Part shown: positions 17,201 through 26,037 of the stretch, in pieces
Layout of the letters: every line of letters starts with the position of its first letter
How positions within the stretch are numbered: position 1 is the stretch's first letter
Assembly (NCBI GenBank): GCA_003021785.1
Contig: PXQU01000013.1
Coordinates: forward strand, 1 to 64,000
Direction: 5' to 3'
Source of the DNA: Halobacteriales archaeon QH_7_65_31
GTDB taxonomy: Archaea > Halobacteriota > Halobacteria > Halobacteriales > Haloarculaceae
DNA: 64,000 nt
Made by a program: the position numbers and the translations under genes
The notes under the pieces: model-generated
Seen by the model: only the letters and a program-made list of their open reading frames with translations
The model's database searches: none
Told to the model about the DNA's origin: nothing

Positions 17201-17515
17201 TTCTTCGGCGAGTTCGGCGGTGACGTTCAGCCCGGTCTGCCCACCCAGTCCGGCGATGACGCCATCCGGGCGTTCCGTCGCGATGATCTCCGAGATCGCT
17301 TCAACGGTGATCGGCTCGACGTACACTTCGTCGGCCATCTCGGAGTCGGTCATGATGGTAGCCGGGTTCGAGTTGACGAGGACGACCCGCGCGCCCTCCT
17401 CCTGAAGTGCGCGACACGCCTGTGCGCCCGAGTAGTCGAACTCGGCGGCCTGTCCGATCTGTATCGGCCCGCTCCCGATGAGGAGAATCGTTCTGTCCTC
17501 GCCCTCGTCGCTCAT
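14225..17515 (-). CDS. carB: Carbamoyl-phosphate synthase, large subunit
   Basis: This 1096-residue subunit combines bicarbonate, ammonia and two ATP to make carbamoyl phosphate, working with CarA. Two homologous ATP-grasp halves are visible. The first starts at IGSGPIQIGQAAEFDYSG near residue 13 and the second at VGGGPIRIGQGVEFDYCA near 590. Each has the PRxSRS or PRSSRT active-site segment. A C-terminal MGS-like domain follows (residues 960-1096). ATG 17515 lies 27 bases downstream of a TATA-like TTTATT on the reverse strand. The 14-bp element shared with carA lies just upstream, so the two separated subunit genes are probably co-regulated. Confidence 0.97.
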   Translation of the reverse strand: MSDEGEDRTILLIGSGPIQIGQAAEFDYSGAQACRALQEEGARVVLVNSNPATIMTDSEMADEVYVEPITVEAISEIIATERPDGVIAGLGGQTGLNVTAELAEEGVLDEYDVEIMGTPLETIYATEDRDLFRKRMESIGQPVPRSTTIQLADDESVTDLTAEGLQDRVDSAVAAVGGLPVISRTTYTLGGSGSGVVDDIDELYERVRKGLRLSRNAEVLVTESISGWVELEYEVMRDADDSCIIICNMENIDPMGIHTGESTVVTPSQVIPDEGHQEMRDAALGVIRELGIQGGCNIQFAWRDDGTPGGEYRVVEVNPRVSRSSALASKATGYPIARVTAKVALGKRLHEIDNEITGETTAAFEPAIDYVVTKVPRWPIDKFGDVEFELSTAMKSTGEAMAIGRTFEESLLKSLRSSEYDPAVDFAAIDDETLESEYLVTPTPDRPYALFEAFRRGYDADELVELTGIHEWYVERFGNVATAAQKAMAGDTDAATAIGFTNQEATAMAGGEFNDTHASWLPAALRVETGDEPDELAADGAGTDAAVETVEETAIDRRFKQVDTCAGEFAASTPYYYSAREPRSEIAREELQVDTDAESVVVVGGGPIRIGQGVEFDYCAVHAVRALRQQGIETHVVNNNPETVSTDYDTSDGLFFEPVTAEEIADAVAATNADGVMVQFGGQTSVNVGEPLERELDRRGLDCEILGTSIEAMDLAEDRDRFNALMDEMGIAQPLGGTATSEAGALDLADDLGYPVLVRPSYVLGGRAMEVVYSDDELRTYIEEAVRVSPDKPILVDEFLADAVELDVDAVADGEDVLIGGVMEHVESAGVHSGDSACLIPPRSLSTETLERVRAVTEDIATALDTVGLLNVQLAVRDGEVYVLEANPRSSRTVPFVSKATGVPIAKLAAKVMAGASLSALDAHEQVPEHVSVKEVVLPFDRLPGSDPRLGPEMKSTGEVMGTARSFGKAYLKAQDATGKPIPTGGTALLDVETLRGLSQKTEGLSDIETGLARNFDVTTPDGYDDLSDAVRRGELDLICSRDRSLLETAVEEEITYFSTVPSTRAALEAIEASGEPLDVSALSARPTERRDWGTR

Positions 17516-17559
17516 TACGACGACGGAGTTCGCACATCGCAATAAATCCGGCGGAACGT

Positions 17560-17575
17560 TACGAAATTCGCAAAT
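17560..17575 (-). promoter_or_regulatory. Operator-like element before carB
   Basis: On the reverse strand this reads ATTTGCGAATTTCGTA. Its last 14 bases are identical to the element before carA at 9431-9444. It lies about 11 bases upstream of the carB TATA-like TTTATT (near 17541-17549). The adjacent Lrp protein is the obvious candidate binder. Confidence 0.6.
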
Positions 17576-17641
17576 CGGGTTCGTTATTCGTACTCAGCAG
17601 CGCCAGACGGCCCGCTACGGGGGCGGTGAGGACACGGCCTG

Positions 17642-18127
17642 TCACGCCTCGGTGAAGAACGGGGCCGGCTGGTCGTGCCGGAAGTGGACGAACTCCTCGG
17701 CGAGACTCCGGATATGCGTCCGGAGCACGCCGTCCTCGGTCGCGAGCGTCCGGAGCGTGTCCTCGCCCTCCTCGTCGAAGTAGAGCGGACAGCAGATCGC
17801 GCGCTCGGCTGCCGCCGATTCGAGCACGAGCAACAGGAACGTCACGTCCGTGTCGCTGCGATACACCTGATGGTCCGGAAAGGAGGTCCCGTCGGTCCAG
17901 TCGCGCAACCGGTCGAACTCGCCGTCGGGGACGAGCACGTCGAACCCGCGATTGCTCTCGGTGACGACGGTCACGTCGCCGGGGTGGAGTTCGAGTACGT
18001 CCCAGCCGGCCGCCCGGAACTCGTCGGCCGTCGTCTCCATATCGGCGACGAGCGACTCCCAGTGGCGTCGAAGCGCCGTACCGATGTCGTCGCTCGCGAA
18101 CGGCGGAACAGCGGCTTCGTCCGTCAT
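17642..18127 (-). CDS. Conserved haloarchaeal protein, function unknown
   Basis: This is a 161-residue soluble acidic protein. The N-terminal half is helical and contains W22-ESLVADMETTADEFRAAGW, followed by a beta-rich segment (VLELHPGDVTVV, then FDVLVPDGEF) and a C-terminal helical part. I see no nucleotide-binding motif, membrane segment or metal site. I recall similar haloarchaeal proteins (possibly DUF7529) with no known function. It lies between carB and the peptide transporter operon and has its own start, ATG 18127. Confidence 0.6.
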   Translation of the reverse strand: MTDEAAVPPFASDDIGTALRRHWESLVADMETTADEFRAAGWDVLELHPGDVTVVTESNRGFDVLVPDGEFDRLRDWTDGTSFPDHQVYRSDTDVTFLLLVLESAAAERAICCPLYFDEEGEDTLRTLATEDGVLRTHIRSLAEEFVHFRHDQPAPFFTEA

Positions 18128-18169
18128 ACCCTCGCTCTCGGAGTCCGAGGTAAAAACGGCTCGGCTTCG

Positions 18170-19232
<1,063 letters not shown>

Positions 19233-19240
<8 letters not shown>

Positions 19241-20402
19241 CGGAACCCTCCTCGAAGTAGTCGTCTGGCAGTGCGGTCGCGGGATCGTAGGCGTCGTCCG
19301 CGAGGACACACCGCGCCGCGTGCTCGGGGTCGTCACAGCTCCGCTCCGTCTGCGGGTCGAGACAGGCCTCCATCGCCTTCGGACAGCGGTCGGCGAAGTA
19401 ACCCCGGTCGCCCATCTCGTCCGCGCGGAGGCTGGGAACGTTCCCCTCGATCGGCTGGAGCCGCGGTCGCGGGTCGTCGAGATCGGGGATCGATCCGATG
19501 AGCCCCTGCGTGTACGGGTGAACCGGGTCGTCGAATACGTCACCCAGCGTGCCTCGCTCGACGATCTCTCCGGCGTACATCACGGCGACGCGGTCGCACA
19601 TCCGCGCGATGACGCCCAGATCGTGCGTGATGAGCACGACCGACATGTCGCGGTCGGCCTGTATCTCACGGAGCAGTTCGAGGATCTGTGCTTGGATCGT
19701 CACGTCGAGGGCGGTCGTCGGCTCGTCGGCGATGAGCACGTCCGGCTCACCGGCGAGCGCCTGTGCGATCATCGCGCGCTGTAACATGCCACCGGAGAAC
19801 TCGTGTGGATACTCCCGTGCACGCTCGTCCGGGTCCGGAATGCCGACCTGTTCGAGCAGCTCGACCGCCCGCTCGTGGCTCGCATCGTCGGTGTACGCGC
19901 GGCCGGGAACGATCCCGTCGAGCAGATAGGAGCCGAGCCCGTAGCCGTCGGTTCGCGAGCGGGTCGAGCGTGGCGTCGCACTCGCGCGCCGCTGGACCTC
20001 GACCGCCTCGGCGATCTGTTCGCCGACGGTGAGCGAGGGGTTGAAGCTACTCATCGGGTCCTGAAAGATAGTCGAAAACGTCGGCCCGCGGAGCGACCGC
20101 CGGGTCCGGTCGGGAAGCTCCCGCAGATCGACGAATTCACCGTCCTCGTGTGCGGCCTCCGGGTACGACTCCGCGAGCGGCGGGTTTCGGAGCCACAGCT
20201 GGCCGGCCGTCACCTCACCGGGGGAGTCGACGAGATCGATGAGCGACAGCGCCGTCACCGATTTGCCGGAGCCGGACTCGCCGACGATACCGAGGATCTC
20301 GCCCGCTCGCACGTCGAAGCTCACCGACTCGACGGCGTTCACCTGCGCGTCGCTGGTGAAGAACCGCGTCGAAAGCCCCTCGACACGGAGGATATCCTCC
20401 AT
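19233..20402 (-). CDS. Oligopeptide ABC transporter ATP-binding protein, OppD type
   Basis: This 389-residue ATPase has Walker A GESGSGKS near residue 40, the signature [15 protein letters not shown] near 195, and Walker B VLIADEP. The C-terminal domain has a four-cysteine cluster ([11 protein letters not shown], then [11 protein letters not shown]), a site that binds an Fe-S cluster in some Dpp/Opp ATPases. It pairs with the OppF-type ATPase. A linker of about 30 residues between Q-loop and signature (residues 135-165) is longer than usual. Its ATG shares a base with the permease stop (TGATG). Confidence 0.92.
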
Positions 20403-21511
20403 CAGACGCCACCTCCTTCGCCCTCGATGCTGGGATCGAGGGCGTCACGGAGCCAGTCACCGACGAGATTCACGCCGATGACCGTGATCACGATTGCGAG
20501 CCCGGGCATCGCCGCGATCCACCACGCCGTCGTCTGGTACTCGCGACCGGCGGCGATGTCGAAGCCCCACGAGAGGTTCGCCCCCGAGAAGCCGAGGAAC
20601 GACAGGGAGCTTTCCAGCAGGATGATGGCCGCGATCTGGATCGTCGCGAGCACGAGGATCGGCGTCACGCTGTTCGGGAGGATATGTCTGCGGATGACGT
20701 ACCGGTTCGATCCACCCAGCGCCTTCGAGGCCGTGACGTACTCCTCCTCGCTGACGCCGAGCGCCTCACCTCTGGCGACGCGGGCGAACCAGACCCAGTT
20801 CACGATTCCGACGACAAGGATGACCGTCCCCGGGAGGGCAAACGTCTCGGGCATCCCCGGCGGGTAACTCAACCCACCGGGAAGCGAGACGAGTCCCCGA
20901 AGGAACTCCGAAAGCCCGCTGGTGACGAACGGGTCCGGGACGTTCACCGTCGCCTGTCCGAAGAGGCCGACCAGCGCGATCGCCAGAACGAGCGAGGGGA
21001 ACGCGAGACTCACGTCCGCGATCCGCATCAGTGCGTCGTCGACGCGTCCCTTGTAGTAGCCGGAGATCAGCCCGATCGGCACGCCGATCGCCATCGCGAG
21101 CACCGTCCCGAGCACGCCGACGAGCAGGGAGGTGCGCGCGCCGTAGATAACGCGGGAGAGCATATCCTGTCCGAGCGCATCGGTCCCGAGCGGATGCGCC
21201 ACCGTCGCGTCGATGTACTCCGTCTCCTCGACGATCTGTACCTCGCCGTCGACCATCTCCTGTGACACCTGCGTCTCGGCGCGGCTGAAGCCGAGCGGCG
21301 GCTGCTGTTTGTCGTCGAGCGTCTGTGCGGTCGGGTTCCACGGCGCGATCAGGGGGGCGAACACCGCAGACACCAGCACGACGATCAGGATACCGACACC
21401 GAGCTTCGCGAGGAGACTCGAGTCGAGCTCCGAGCGCAGATTCCGTCTCGTTCGCGGTGAGACACGATCGGTGAGCCACTCGTACAGCGAACGCGGATCG
21501 AACGGAGCCAT
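20402..21511 (-). CDS. Oligopeptide ABC transporter permease, OppC type
   Basis: This 369-residue inner-membrane permease has a long N-terminal cytosolic stretch and a first helix near residue 35. A loop of about 60 residues (residues 55-110) follows. The transporter core of five helices comes after the typical DALGQDMLSRVIYGARTSL segment. The EAA coupling loop is near residue 240 (REALGVSEEEYVTASKALGG). It forms the pore with the OppB-type permease. It lies two bases after that gene and overlaps the next start. Confidence 0.92.
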   Translation of the reverse strand: MAPFDPRSLYEWLTDRVSPRTRRNLRSELDSSLLAKLGVGILIVVLVSAVFAPLIAPWNPTAQTLDDKQQPPLGFSRAETQVSQEMVDGEVQIVEETEYIDATVAHPLGTDALGQDMLSRVIYGARTSLLVGVLGTVLAMAIGVPIGLISGYYKGRVDDALMRIADVSLAFPSLVLAIALVGLFGQATVNVPDPFVTSGLSEFLRGLVSLPGGLSYPPGMPETFALPGTVILVVGIVNWVWFARVARGEALGVSEEEYVTASKALGGSNRYVIRRHILPNSVTPILVLATIQIAAIILLESSLSFLGFSGANLSWGFDIAAGREYQTTAWWIAAMPGLAIVITVIGVNLVGDWLRDALDPSIEGEGGGV

Positions 21512-21512
21512 G

Positions 21513-22535
21513 TCAGTCCATCACCTGTGGGTTGAGCCGCGCGTACAGCGCGTCGACGACGATGTTCACGACGACGAAGCCGGTCGCGACGACGACGAGA
21601 CTCCCCTGAATCAGCGGCCAGTCGCGGGCGTTGATCGCGTCGATGATGAGCGAGCCGAGCCCCGGCCAGTTGAACACCTGCTCGGTGATGACCGCACCGC
21701 CGACGAGCGTCCCGAGCTGGAGTCCGACGACGGTGATGATCGGAATGAGCGTGTTCCGGAGCACGTGGTGGTATCGGACTCGCGTCTCCGGGAGTCCCTT
21801 CGCTCTCGCGGCCTGCACGTAGCTACGACCGAGCTGGTCGAGCATCCCGGAGCGTGTCAGCCGCGTGATGAGCGCCGTGAAGTAGGTCCCGAGCGTGAGT
21901 GCCGGTAGCGTGATATACCGCAGCCACGTCGCGAACGCGTCGGAGAAGCCGGCGACGTCGAGGGGAAATCCGACACCGCCCGAGACCGTGACGAGATGGC
22001 CGGCGGCGTCGATGAGACCAACCGGACGCGCGCTCGTCGGGAAGATCCGAAACTGGACGCCGAAGAGGATGACGAGCATGACCCCGAGCCAGAAGTTCGG
22101 CGTCGAGATACCCAGAAGCGAGAACAGCGTCGCCGCGTAGTCCGGTCCCTCGTGTCGGCGCGTCGCCGAGAGGACGCCCAGCGGGATCGACAACACGACG
22201 GCGACGATTGTCGCCGCGCCGGCCAGTTCGAGCGTCGCCGGCAGCTTCGAGAACACCCGCGGTCGGACGGCCGTGGACGACCGGTACGCGAAGCCGAACT
22301 CCCCCTGTACCAGCGAGAGGACGTAATCGACGTACTGGACGTATATCGGCTCGTTGAGCCCACGCGCTTCGGCGATGGCTCGTCTCGTCTCCTGATTCGC
22401 GTCCAGCGGTGCGATGAAATCGACCGGGCTACCCGGCGTGACGTGTCGAAGCACGAACAACACCGTAATCACGCCGAGGACGACCAGCGCTCCTTGGAGC
22501 GTCCGTCGCAGTAGAAACCGACCGAACGAGGCCAT
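21513..22535 (-). CDS. Oligopeptide ABC transporter permease, OppB type
   Basis: This 340-residue permease has the OppB hallmark FGRFLLRRTLQGALVVLGVI at the N-terminus, including the TM1 helix. The TM region runs from about residue 100. The EAA loop is QAARAKGLPETRVRYHHVLR near residue 245, and GGAVITEQVFNWPGLGSL follows. It partners the OppC-type permease. It lies 30 bases downstream of the binding-protein gene and is evidently cotranscribed with it. Confidence 0.93.
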   Translation of the reverse strand: MASFGRFLLRRTLQGALVVLGVITVLFVLRHVTPGSPVDFIAPLDANQETRRAIAEARGLNEPIYVQYVDYVLSLVQGEFGFAYRSSTAVRPRVFSKLPATLELAGAATIVAVVLSIPLGVLSATRRHEGPDYAATLFSLLGISTPNFWLGVMLVILFGVQFRIFPTSARPVGLIDAAGHLVTVSGGVGFPLDVAGFSDAFATWLRYITLPALTLGTYFTALITRLTRSGMLDQLGRSYVQAARAKGLPETRVRYHHVLRNTLIPIITVVGLQLGTLVGGAVITEQVFNWPGLGSLIIDAINARDWPLIQGSLVVVATGFVVVNIVVDALYARLNPQVMD

Positions 22536-22565
22536 CTCAGCTCACCACTCGCGGCTGCATTCAGC

Positions 22566-24176
22566 TTAGTTCTGACTCCCCATGCTCTGGGCCTGCTCGA
22601 CGAGCTCGTCGACACGATCGTCCTCGTACGAGGTGAGCGACCCGTCGGAGGTGAGCGTCGGGATGATCGTCTGGCTGGCGTCGAACGTCGCGTTCCCCCA
22701 TCCGATGAGATAGAAGTCGGGTCCCGTCGTGATGTCGCCGTCGACGAGATCATTCGCCAGCGAGCCGAAGTCGCGCTGCTTCACGCTCGCCGAGACGTTC
22801 GAGAGATCGTCGAGGAACCCGACGACCGCCTGTGCGATTTCGAGGTCCTGCAGATACCGCCCGACCGGCGTGTGAAGCGTTATCTCTGCGCCCGCGTAGC
22901 CGCTCTCCTCGACGAGCTGCTCGGCGCGCTCTACGTCGTACTCGTACGGGTCGACGTCGCCGTTGTAGCCGAAGAACCCTTCGACCGTCGGCTGACTGAT
23001 CGCAGCACCGAACGACGAGAGCACATTCTCGATGATGCTCTCCATGTCGACCGCGTGGTTCATCGCCTGTCGGAACTCCACAGAGTCGAACGGCTCGCGG
23101 TCGTACATCATTCCGTTGTAGAGGACGCGCGTGCTCGGGACCGCAGAGATCTCCGTATCCTCCGAGTTCCGCACCTCGGAGACGCTCTGTGGCGGGACGT
23201 TCACCGCGATATCGGTCTCGCCGGTGAGCAGCTGGTTCACTCGCGTGCTCGACTCGGGCGCGCCCTTGATGACGAGGGAGTCCGCCGCCGGCGCGTCCCC
23301 GTAGTAGTCGTCGTAGCTCGTGAAGACGACCTCTACGTCCTGCTCGTACGTGTCGAGCATGAACGGCCCGGTCCCGTTCATATTGGTGTTGATGTACGCC
23401 CGCTCGTTGCTCGTGATCCACGACTTGTTCACGATATCACAGTAGGTCGCGAAGCTGGCGAAGACGATCGGGTTGATACCGTCTGAGTTGACCCGGACCG
23501 CGCTGTTTCCGTCGACGACCTCCGCGCCGGTGACGCCCGGAAGCTGATCAGCCTGTGGACTGGTAATGCCGACGTCGTCCTGTACCATCCGGTTGATCGA
23601 GAAGGCGACGTCCTCTTTCGTCATCGAGTCGCCGGTGTGGAACGACACGCCCGAACGGAGACCGAACTCGACGACGCCCGGCTCGATGCGCTCGTAGCTG
23701 CTCGCGAGCTGTTTGGTGACCCGTCCCTCGCGATCGCGAGTGAGCAGCCCCTCGTACGCCTGCAGGACGATGTTATCGGTCGTCGTCTCGCGGTGGTCGT
23801 GCGGGTCGAGCCCAGTACCGAGCCCGGACTGCGTGATCGTGACCGTGGACTTCGATCCCAGCGGCTCGATAGCGTCGCCGTCGATACGCTCGTCTCGGCG
23901 CGCCTCCCACTCGACATCGGTCGACTTCCCGTAGACGCTGTACTGCCGGTTGAGGTAGATCCACGGCGCGTCTTGATTGAGTAGCAGATTCGCCCGCTGA
24001 AGGTAGTCGTCGCGCGTCTCCGGCTCGGGGAGCGACTCCTCGGCGTCCGTCGACGTGCCGCCGTCTCCAGAGTCGTTCGGCTCGGTTCCACCGTCGCTAC
24101 AGCCGGCGAGCGCCGCAGTGCCGGCGACGCTCCCGGCGAGCGTGAGGAACGTACGTCTATCTGTCTCTCGTGACAT
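22566..24176 (-). CDS. Oligopeptide-binding lipoprotein (SBP family 5), apparently permuted
   Basis: This 536-residue substrate-binding protein is the first gene of the transporter operon. A Tat-type twin-arginine signal (DRRTFLTLAG) and a lipobox ending at Cys26 (ALAGC) anchor it outside the membrane. Residues 53-102 (YLQRANLLLNQDAPWIYL, then VYGKSTDVEW and RRDERI) look like the C-terminal strand-helix segment of family 5 proteins. The normal N-terminal core starts only at about 109 (TITQSGLGTGLDPHD). The chain then ends at VDELVEQAQSMG, where that segment would normally follow. This suggests circular permutation. The ligand is inferred from family. Confidence 0.85.
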   Translation of the reverse strand: MSRETDRRTFLTLAGSVAGTAALAGCSDGGTEPNDSGDGGTSTDAEESLPEPETRDDYLQRANLLLNQDAPWIYLNRQYSVYGKSTDVEWEARRDERIDGDAIEPLGSKSTVTITQSGLGTGLDPHDHRETTTDNIVLQAYEGLLTRDREGRVTKQLASSYERIEPGVVEFGLRSGVSFHTGDSMTKEDVAFSINRMVQDDVGITSPQADQLPGVTGAEVVDGNSAVRVNSDGINPIVFASFATYCDIVNKSWITSNERAYINTNMNGTGPFMLDTYEQDVEVVFTSYDDYYGDAPAADSLVIKGAPESSTRVNQLLTGETDIAVNVPPQSVSEVRNSEDTEISAVPSTRVLYNGMMYDREPFDSVEFRQAMNHAVDMESIIENVLSSFGAAISQPTVEGFFGYNGDVDPYEYDVERAEQLVEESGYAGAEITLHTPVGRYLQDLEIAQAVVGFLDDLSNVSASVKQRDFGSLANDLVDGDITTGPDFYLIGWGNATFDASQTIIPTLTSDGSLTSYEDDRVDELVEQAQSMGSQN

Positions 24177-24213
24177 ACCAACATGGGCCGCGCCCTCGCA
24201 CTTTAACCCCGTG

Positions 24214-24222
24214 GTCAGACAG
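24214..24222. promoter_or_regulatory. GTCAGACAG motif before the transporter operon
   Basis: One copy of GTCAGACAG lies just upstream of the TATA-like TTAAAGT (reverse strand, 24201-24207) of the binding-protein gene. The same nine bases occur twice before the small gene at 24245-24475, so they may bind a shared regulator. Confidence 0.4.
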
Positions 24223-24244
24223 CGGCGAGTGGGCCGGGTCGAAG

Positions 24245-24475
24245 CTACGACGAGTCGGTGTCGAGTCGGTAGCGATAGGGGTGTCCGCGGATGATTTCCA
24301 CGTCGTCTTCGTCCGCGCGTCGACCGAGCACCGTCGCAACCCGGTGGGGACTATCGAAGGACGCGCCGTGCTCGTCGAGAAGCGCGTGTAGCTCCTTCGC
24401 CGTCAGCGGCTCGTCGACGCCAGCTCGTTCGACGATACGGCGTATCTGCTCGAACTCACCCCGGCGTATGCGCAT
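24245..24475 (-). CDS. Small winged-helix-like protein upstream of the transporter
   Basis: This is a 76-residue basic protein of the form MRIRRGEFEQIRRIVERAG, then EPLTAKELHALLDEHG and VATVLGRRADEDDVEII. The pattern of helix, helix-turn-helix and a terminal hairpin (HPYRYRL) fits a minimal winged helix, but I do not recognise the family. It lies 68 bases before the transporter operon on the same strand and has its own promoter: TATA-like GATATAAG near 24500, reverse strand. Two copies of a GTCAGACAG motif flank that TATA box. A role as local regulator is inference. Confidence 0.6.
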   Translation of the reverse strand: MRIRRGEFEQIRRIVERAGVDEPLTAKELHALLDEHGASFDSPHRVATVLGRRADEDDVEIIRGHPYRYRLDTDSS

Positions 24476-24507
24476 ACGTACCCGTCGCACGCTATCTGCT
24501 TATATCC

Positions 24508-24529
24508 CTGTCAGACAGTAGTCAGACAG
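24508..24529. promoter_or_regulatory. Tandem GTCAGACAG operator, one copy palindromic
   Basis: CTGTCAGACAG at 24508-24518 is a perfect 5-1-5 palindrome. A second GTCAGACAG starts 11 bases on, at 24521-24529, one helical turn away. Both lie directly upstream of the TATA-like GATATAAG of the small gene at 24245-24475. A third copy sits before the transporter operon. Confidence 0.5.
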
Positions 24530-24608
24530 CAGTTCGGCGGAATCGGCAGACGGTCGGCAGATAGCTCGTCTGTTCCTGTCGGACGATCCGTCGCCCGCGA
24601 TGGAAGAT

Positions 24609-25139
24609 TCAGGCCGGCGAGTCGTGTTCGCTGGCGAACGCTCGGTCCCGCCGGTACGCCTCGACGAACGCCTCCACGTCGAACTCGCGGAGCTGTGACT
24701 CGAACTCCCCGACCGCGCTCTCGTCGTCGGCGTGGCTCACCGCGTGGTCCATCAGCTCGACGACGAGTTCGACGACGATTCCGTGAAGCCGACGGGAGTC
24801 GAAGTCAGTCGCCCACACCATCGCGTATCCGACCTCGCCGTCGTCGCTCACGTCCGCGGCGACGACCTCCTCGGGAAACTCCTCCAAAACGACGCCCATC
24901 AGATGCCTCATCGAGAACGCAGCGCCGGAGGTCGTCTCGATCGCGTCTCGGAGCACGTCCGCGAGCGACTCCGGCACGAACCGCGAGAGGGGATGCACGT
25001 CTACGACGACGGCGTGGATCTCACCACAGCCGCAGTCGAACTCGCGCAGCCCCATGTCCAGCTCGTAGACGGGTTTCGTCTCGCCACACGGCAGCTCCAA
25101 CACTTCGCCGCGACCGCCCGGAACCCGTGGCTCTGCCAT
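24609..25139 (-). CDS. DUF5815 family protein
   Basis: This 176-residue soluble protein matches what I recall as the haloarchaeal DUF5815 family. The N-terminal third is beta-rich with cysteines (LPCGE, then CGCGE) that could bind zinc. It continues with HAVVVDVHPLSRFVPESL and a helical C-terminal half that ends in an acidic stretch. No function is known. The reading frame extends upstream, but the added residues are Arg/Thr-rich and look non-coding, so I start at ATG 25139. Confidence 0.65.
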   Translation of the reverse strand: MAEPRVPGGRGEVLELPCGETKPVYELDMGLREFDCGCGEIHAVVVDVHPLSRFVPESLADVLRDAIETTSGAAFSMRHLMGVVLEEFPEEVVAADVSDDGEVGYAMVWATDFDSRRLHGIVVELVVELMDHAVSHADDESAVGEFESQLREFDVEAFVEAYRRDRAFASEHDSPA

Positions 25140-25191
25140 TACCCGGGGTCTGCCCGCGCGGGCTAAAAGCTCTCTCCTCCCTCGATCGCCG

Positions 25192-26037
25192 CTACTCGGG
25201 TTCCGGTATGTCGTCGGGACCCAGCGGCGCGTCGTACGGGTCCTCGTCGTCGGTCGACGCGTCCGACCCCCCTGATACAGCGGCGTCACCCGACTCGTCG
25301 CCGGAGTCGCGCAGGGCGAGATACGTCCGTCCGACGACGCCCGCGGAGAGGAGGGCGGCCAGCCCGCTCGTCGCGCCCATGACGACGACGCCGGCGGTTC
25401 CGGGGATGAGCGGGGCGAACGCCCGGGGTGTCGCGTACAGCGCGACGAGCATCAGCCCGACGCTCACCACCTCGAACCGGCGACCGGCGGTGAGCGCCCA
25501 CGAGCGACCGAACGCTTCGAGGGGGCCGGCGTCGTCGATTGCGATGCTCGCGTGGACGAACAGGAGCGAGACGCCGACGAAGATCCCCGGCAGCACGAAC
25601 GCCGTCAGCCCGACGACGAACAGCGCCCGAACCGCCGTTCCAGCGAGGAAGCCGAAGACGAGCGTCCGACCGATCCGTCGCGTCGCGGCCCGTCGCGGCG
25701 CTTCGCCGGCGACGATGCGGAGCGTGAGGATGCTCCCGTACTCGGCGAGCAGTGCGACGACCAGAAGCGAGACGACGGCCACGCCGTACGGGAGATCGAC
25801 CGCGAGCGGCGTCGGAAGCTCGGCCAGTGCCGGCAGCTGGCTCTGTTGGACGCCGAGATCCGTGTAGAACGCGGTGACCGAATCGACGACCGCCTGTCGT
25901 TCGGTGATGAGCGCGAGGAGCGAGTCACGCACGACAAGCGACGCGACGCCGACGGCTGCGAACAGCGCCGCGAGCGCGGTTCCGCCGCGGTCCCGGAGTT
26001 CACGTATCGCCTCGGTGAGTGCGGTGGGTCCGTCCAT
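25192..26037 (-). CDS. Multi-helix membrane protein (DUF7847-like)
   Basis: This 281-residue membrane protein has an N-terminal amphipathic helix and about six hydrophobic segments, near residues 20-45, 80-110, 125-165, 185-205 and 210-235. It ends in a 50-residue acidic tail rich in Asp and Ser. The layout recalls the membrane domain of glycerophosphodiester phosphodiesterases and the haloarchaeal DUF7847 group, but no catalytic residues are present. It abuts the next upstream gene (26038) with no spacer and is probably cotranscribed. Confidence 0.65.
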   Translation of the reverse strand: MDGPTALTEAIRELRDRGGTALAALFAAVGVASLVVRDSLLALITERQAVVDSVTAFYTDLGVQQSQLPALAELPTPLAVDLPYGVAVVSLLVVALLAEYGSILTLRIVAGEAPRRAATRRIGRTLVFGFLAGTAVRALFVVGLTAFVLPGIFVGVSLLFVHASIAIDDAGPLEAFGRSWALTAGRRFEVVSVGLMLVALYATPRAFAPLIPGTAGVVVMGATSGLAALLSAGVVGRTYLALRDSGDESGDAAVSGGSDASTDDEDPYDAPLGPDDIPEPE

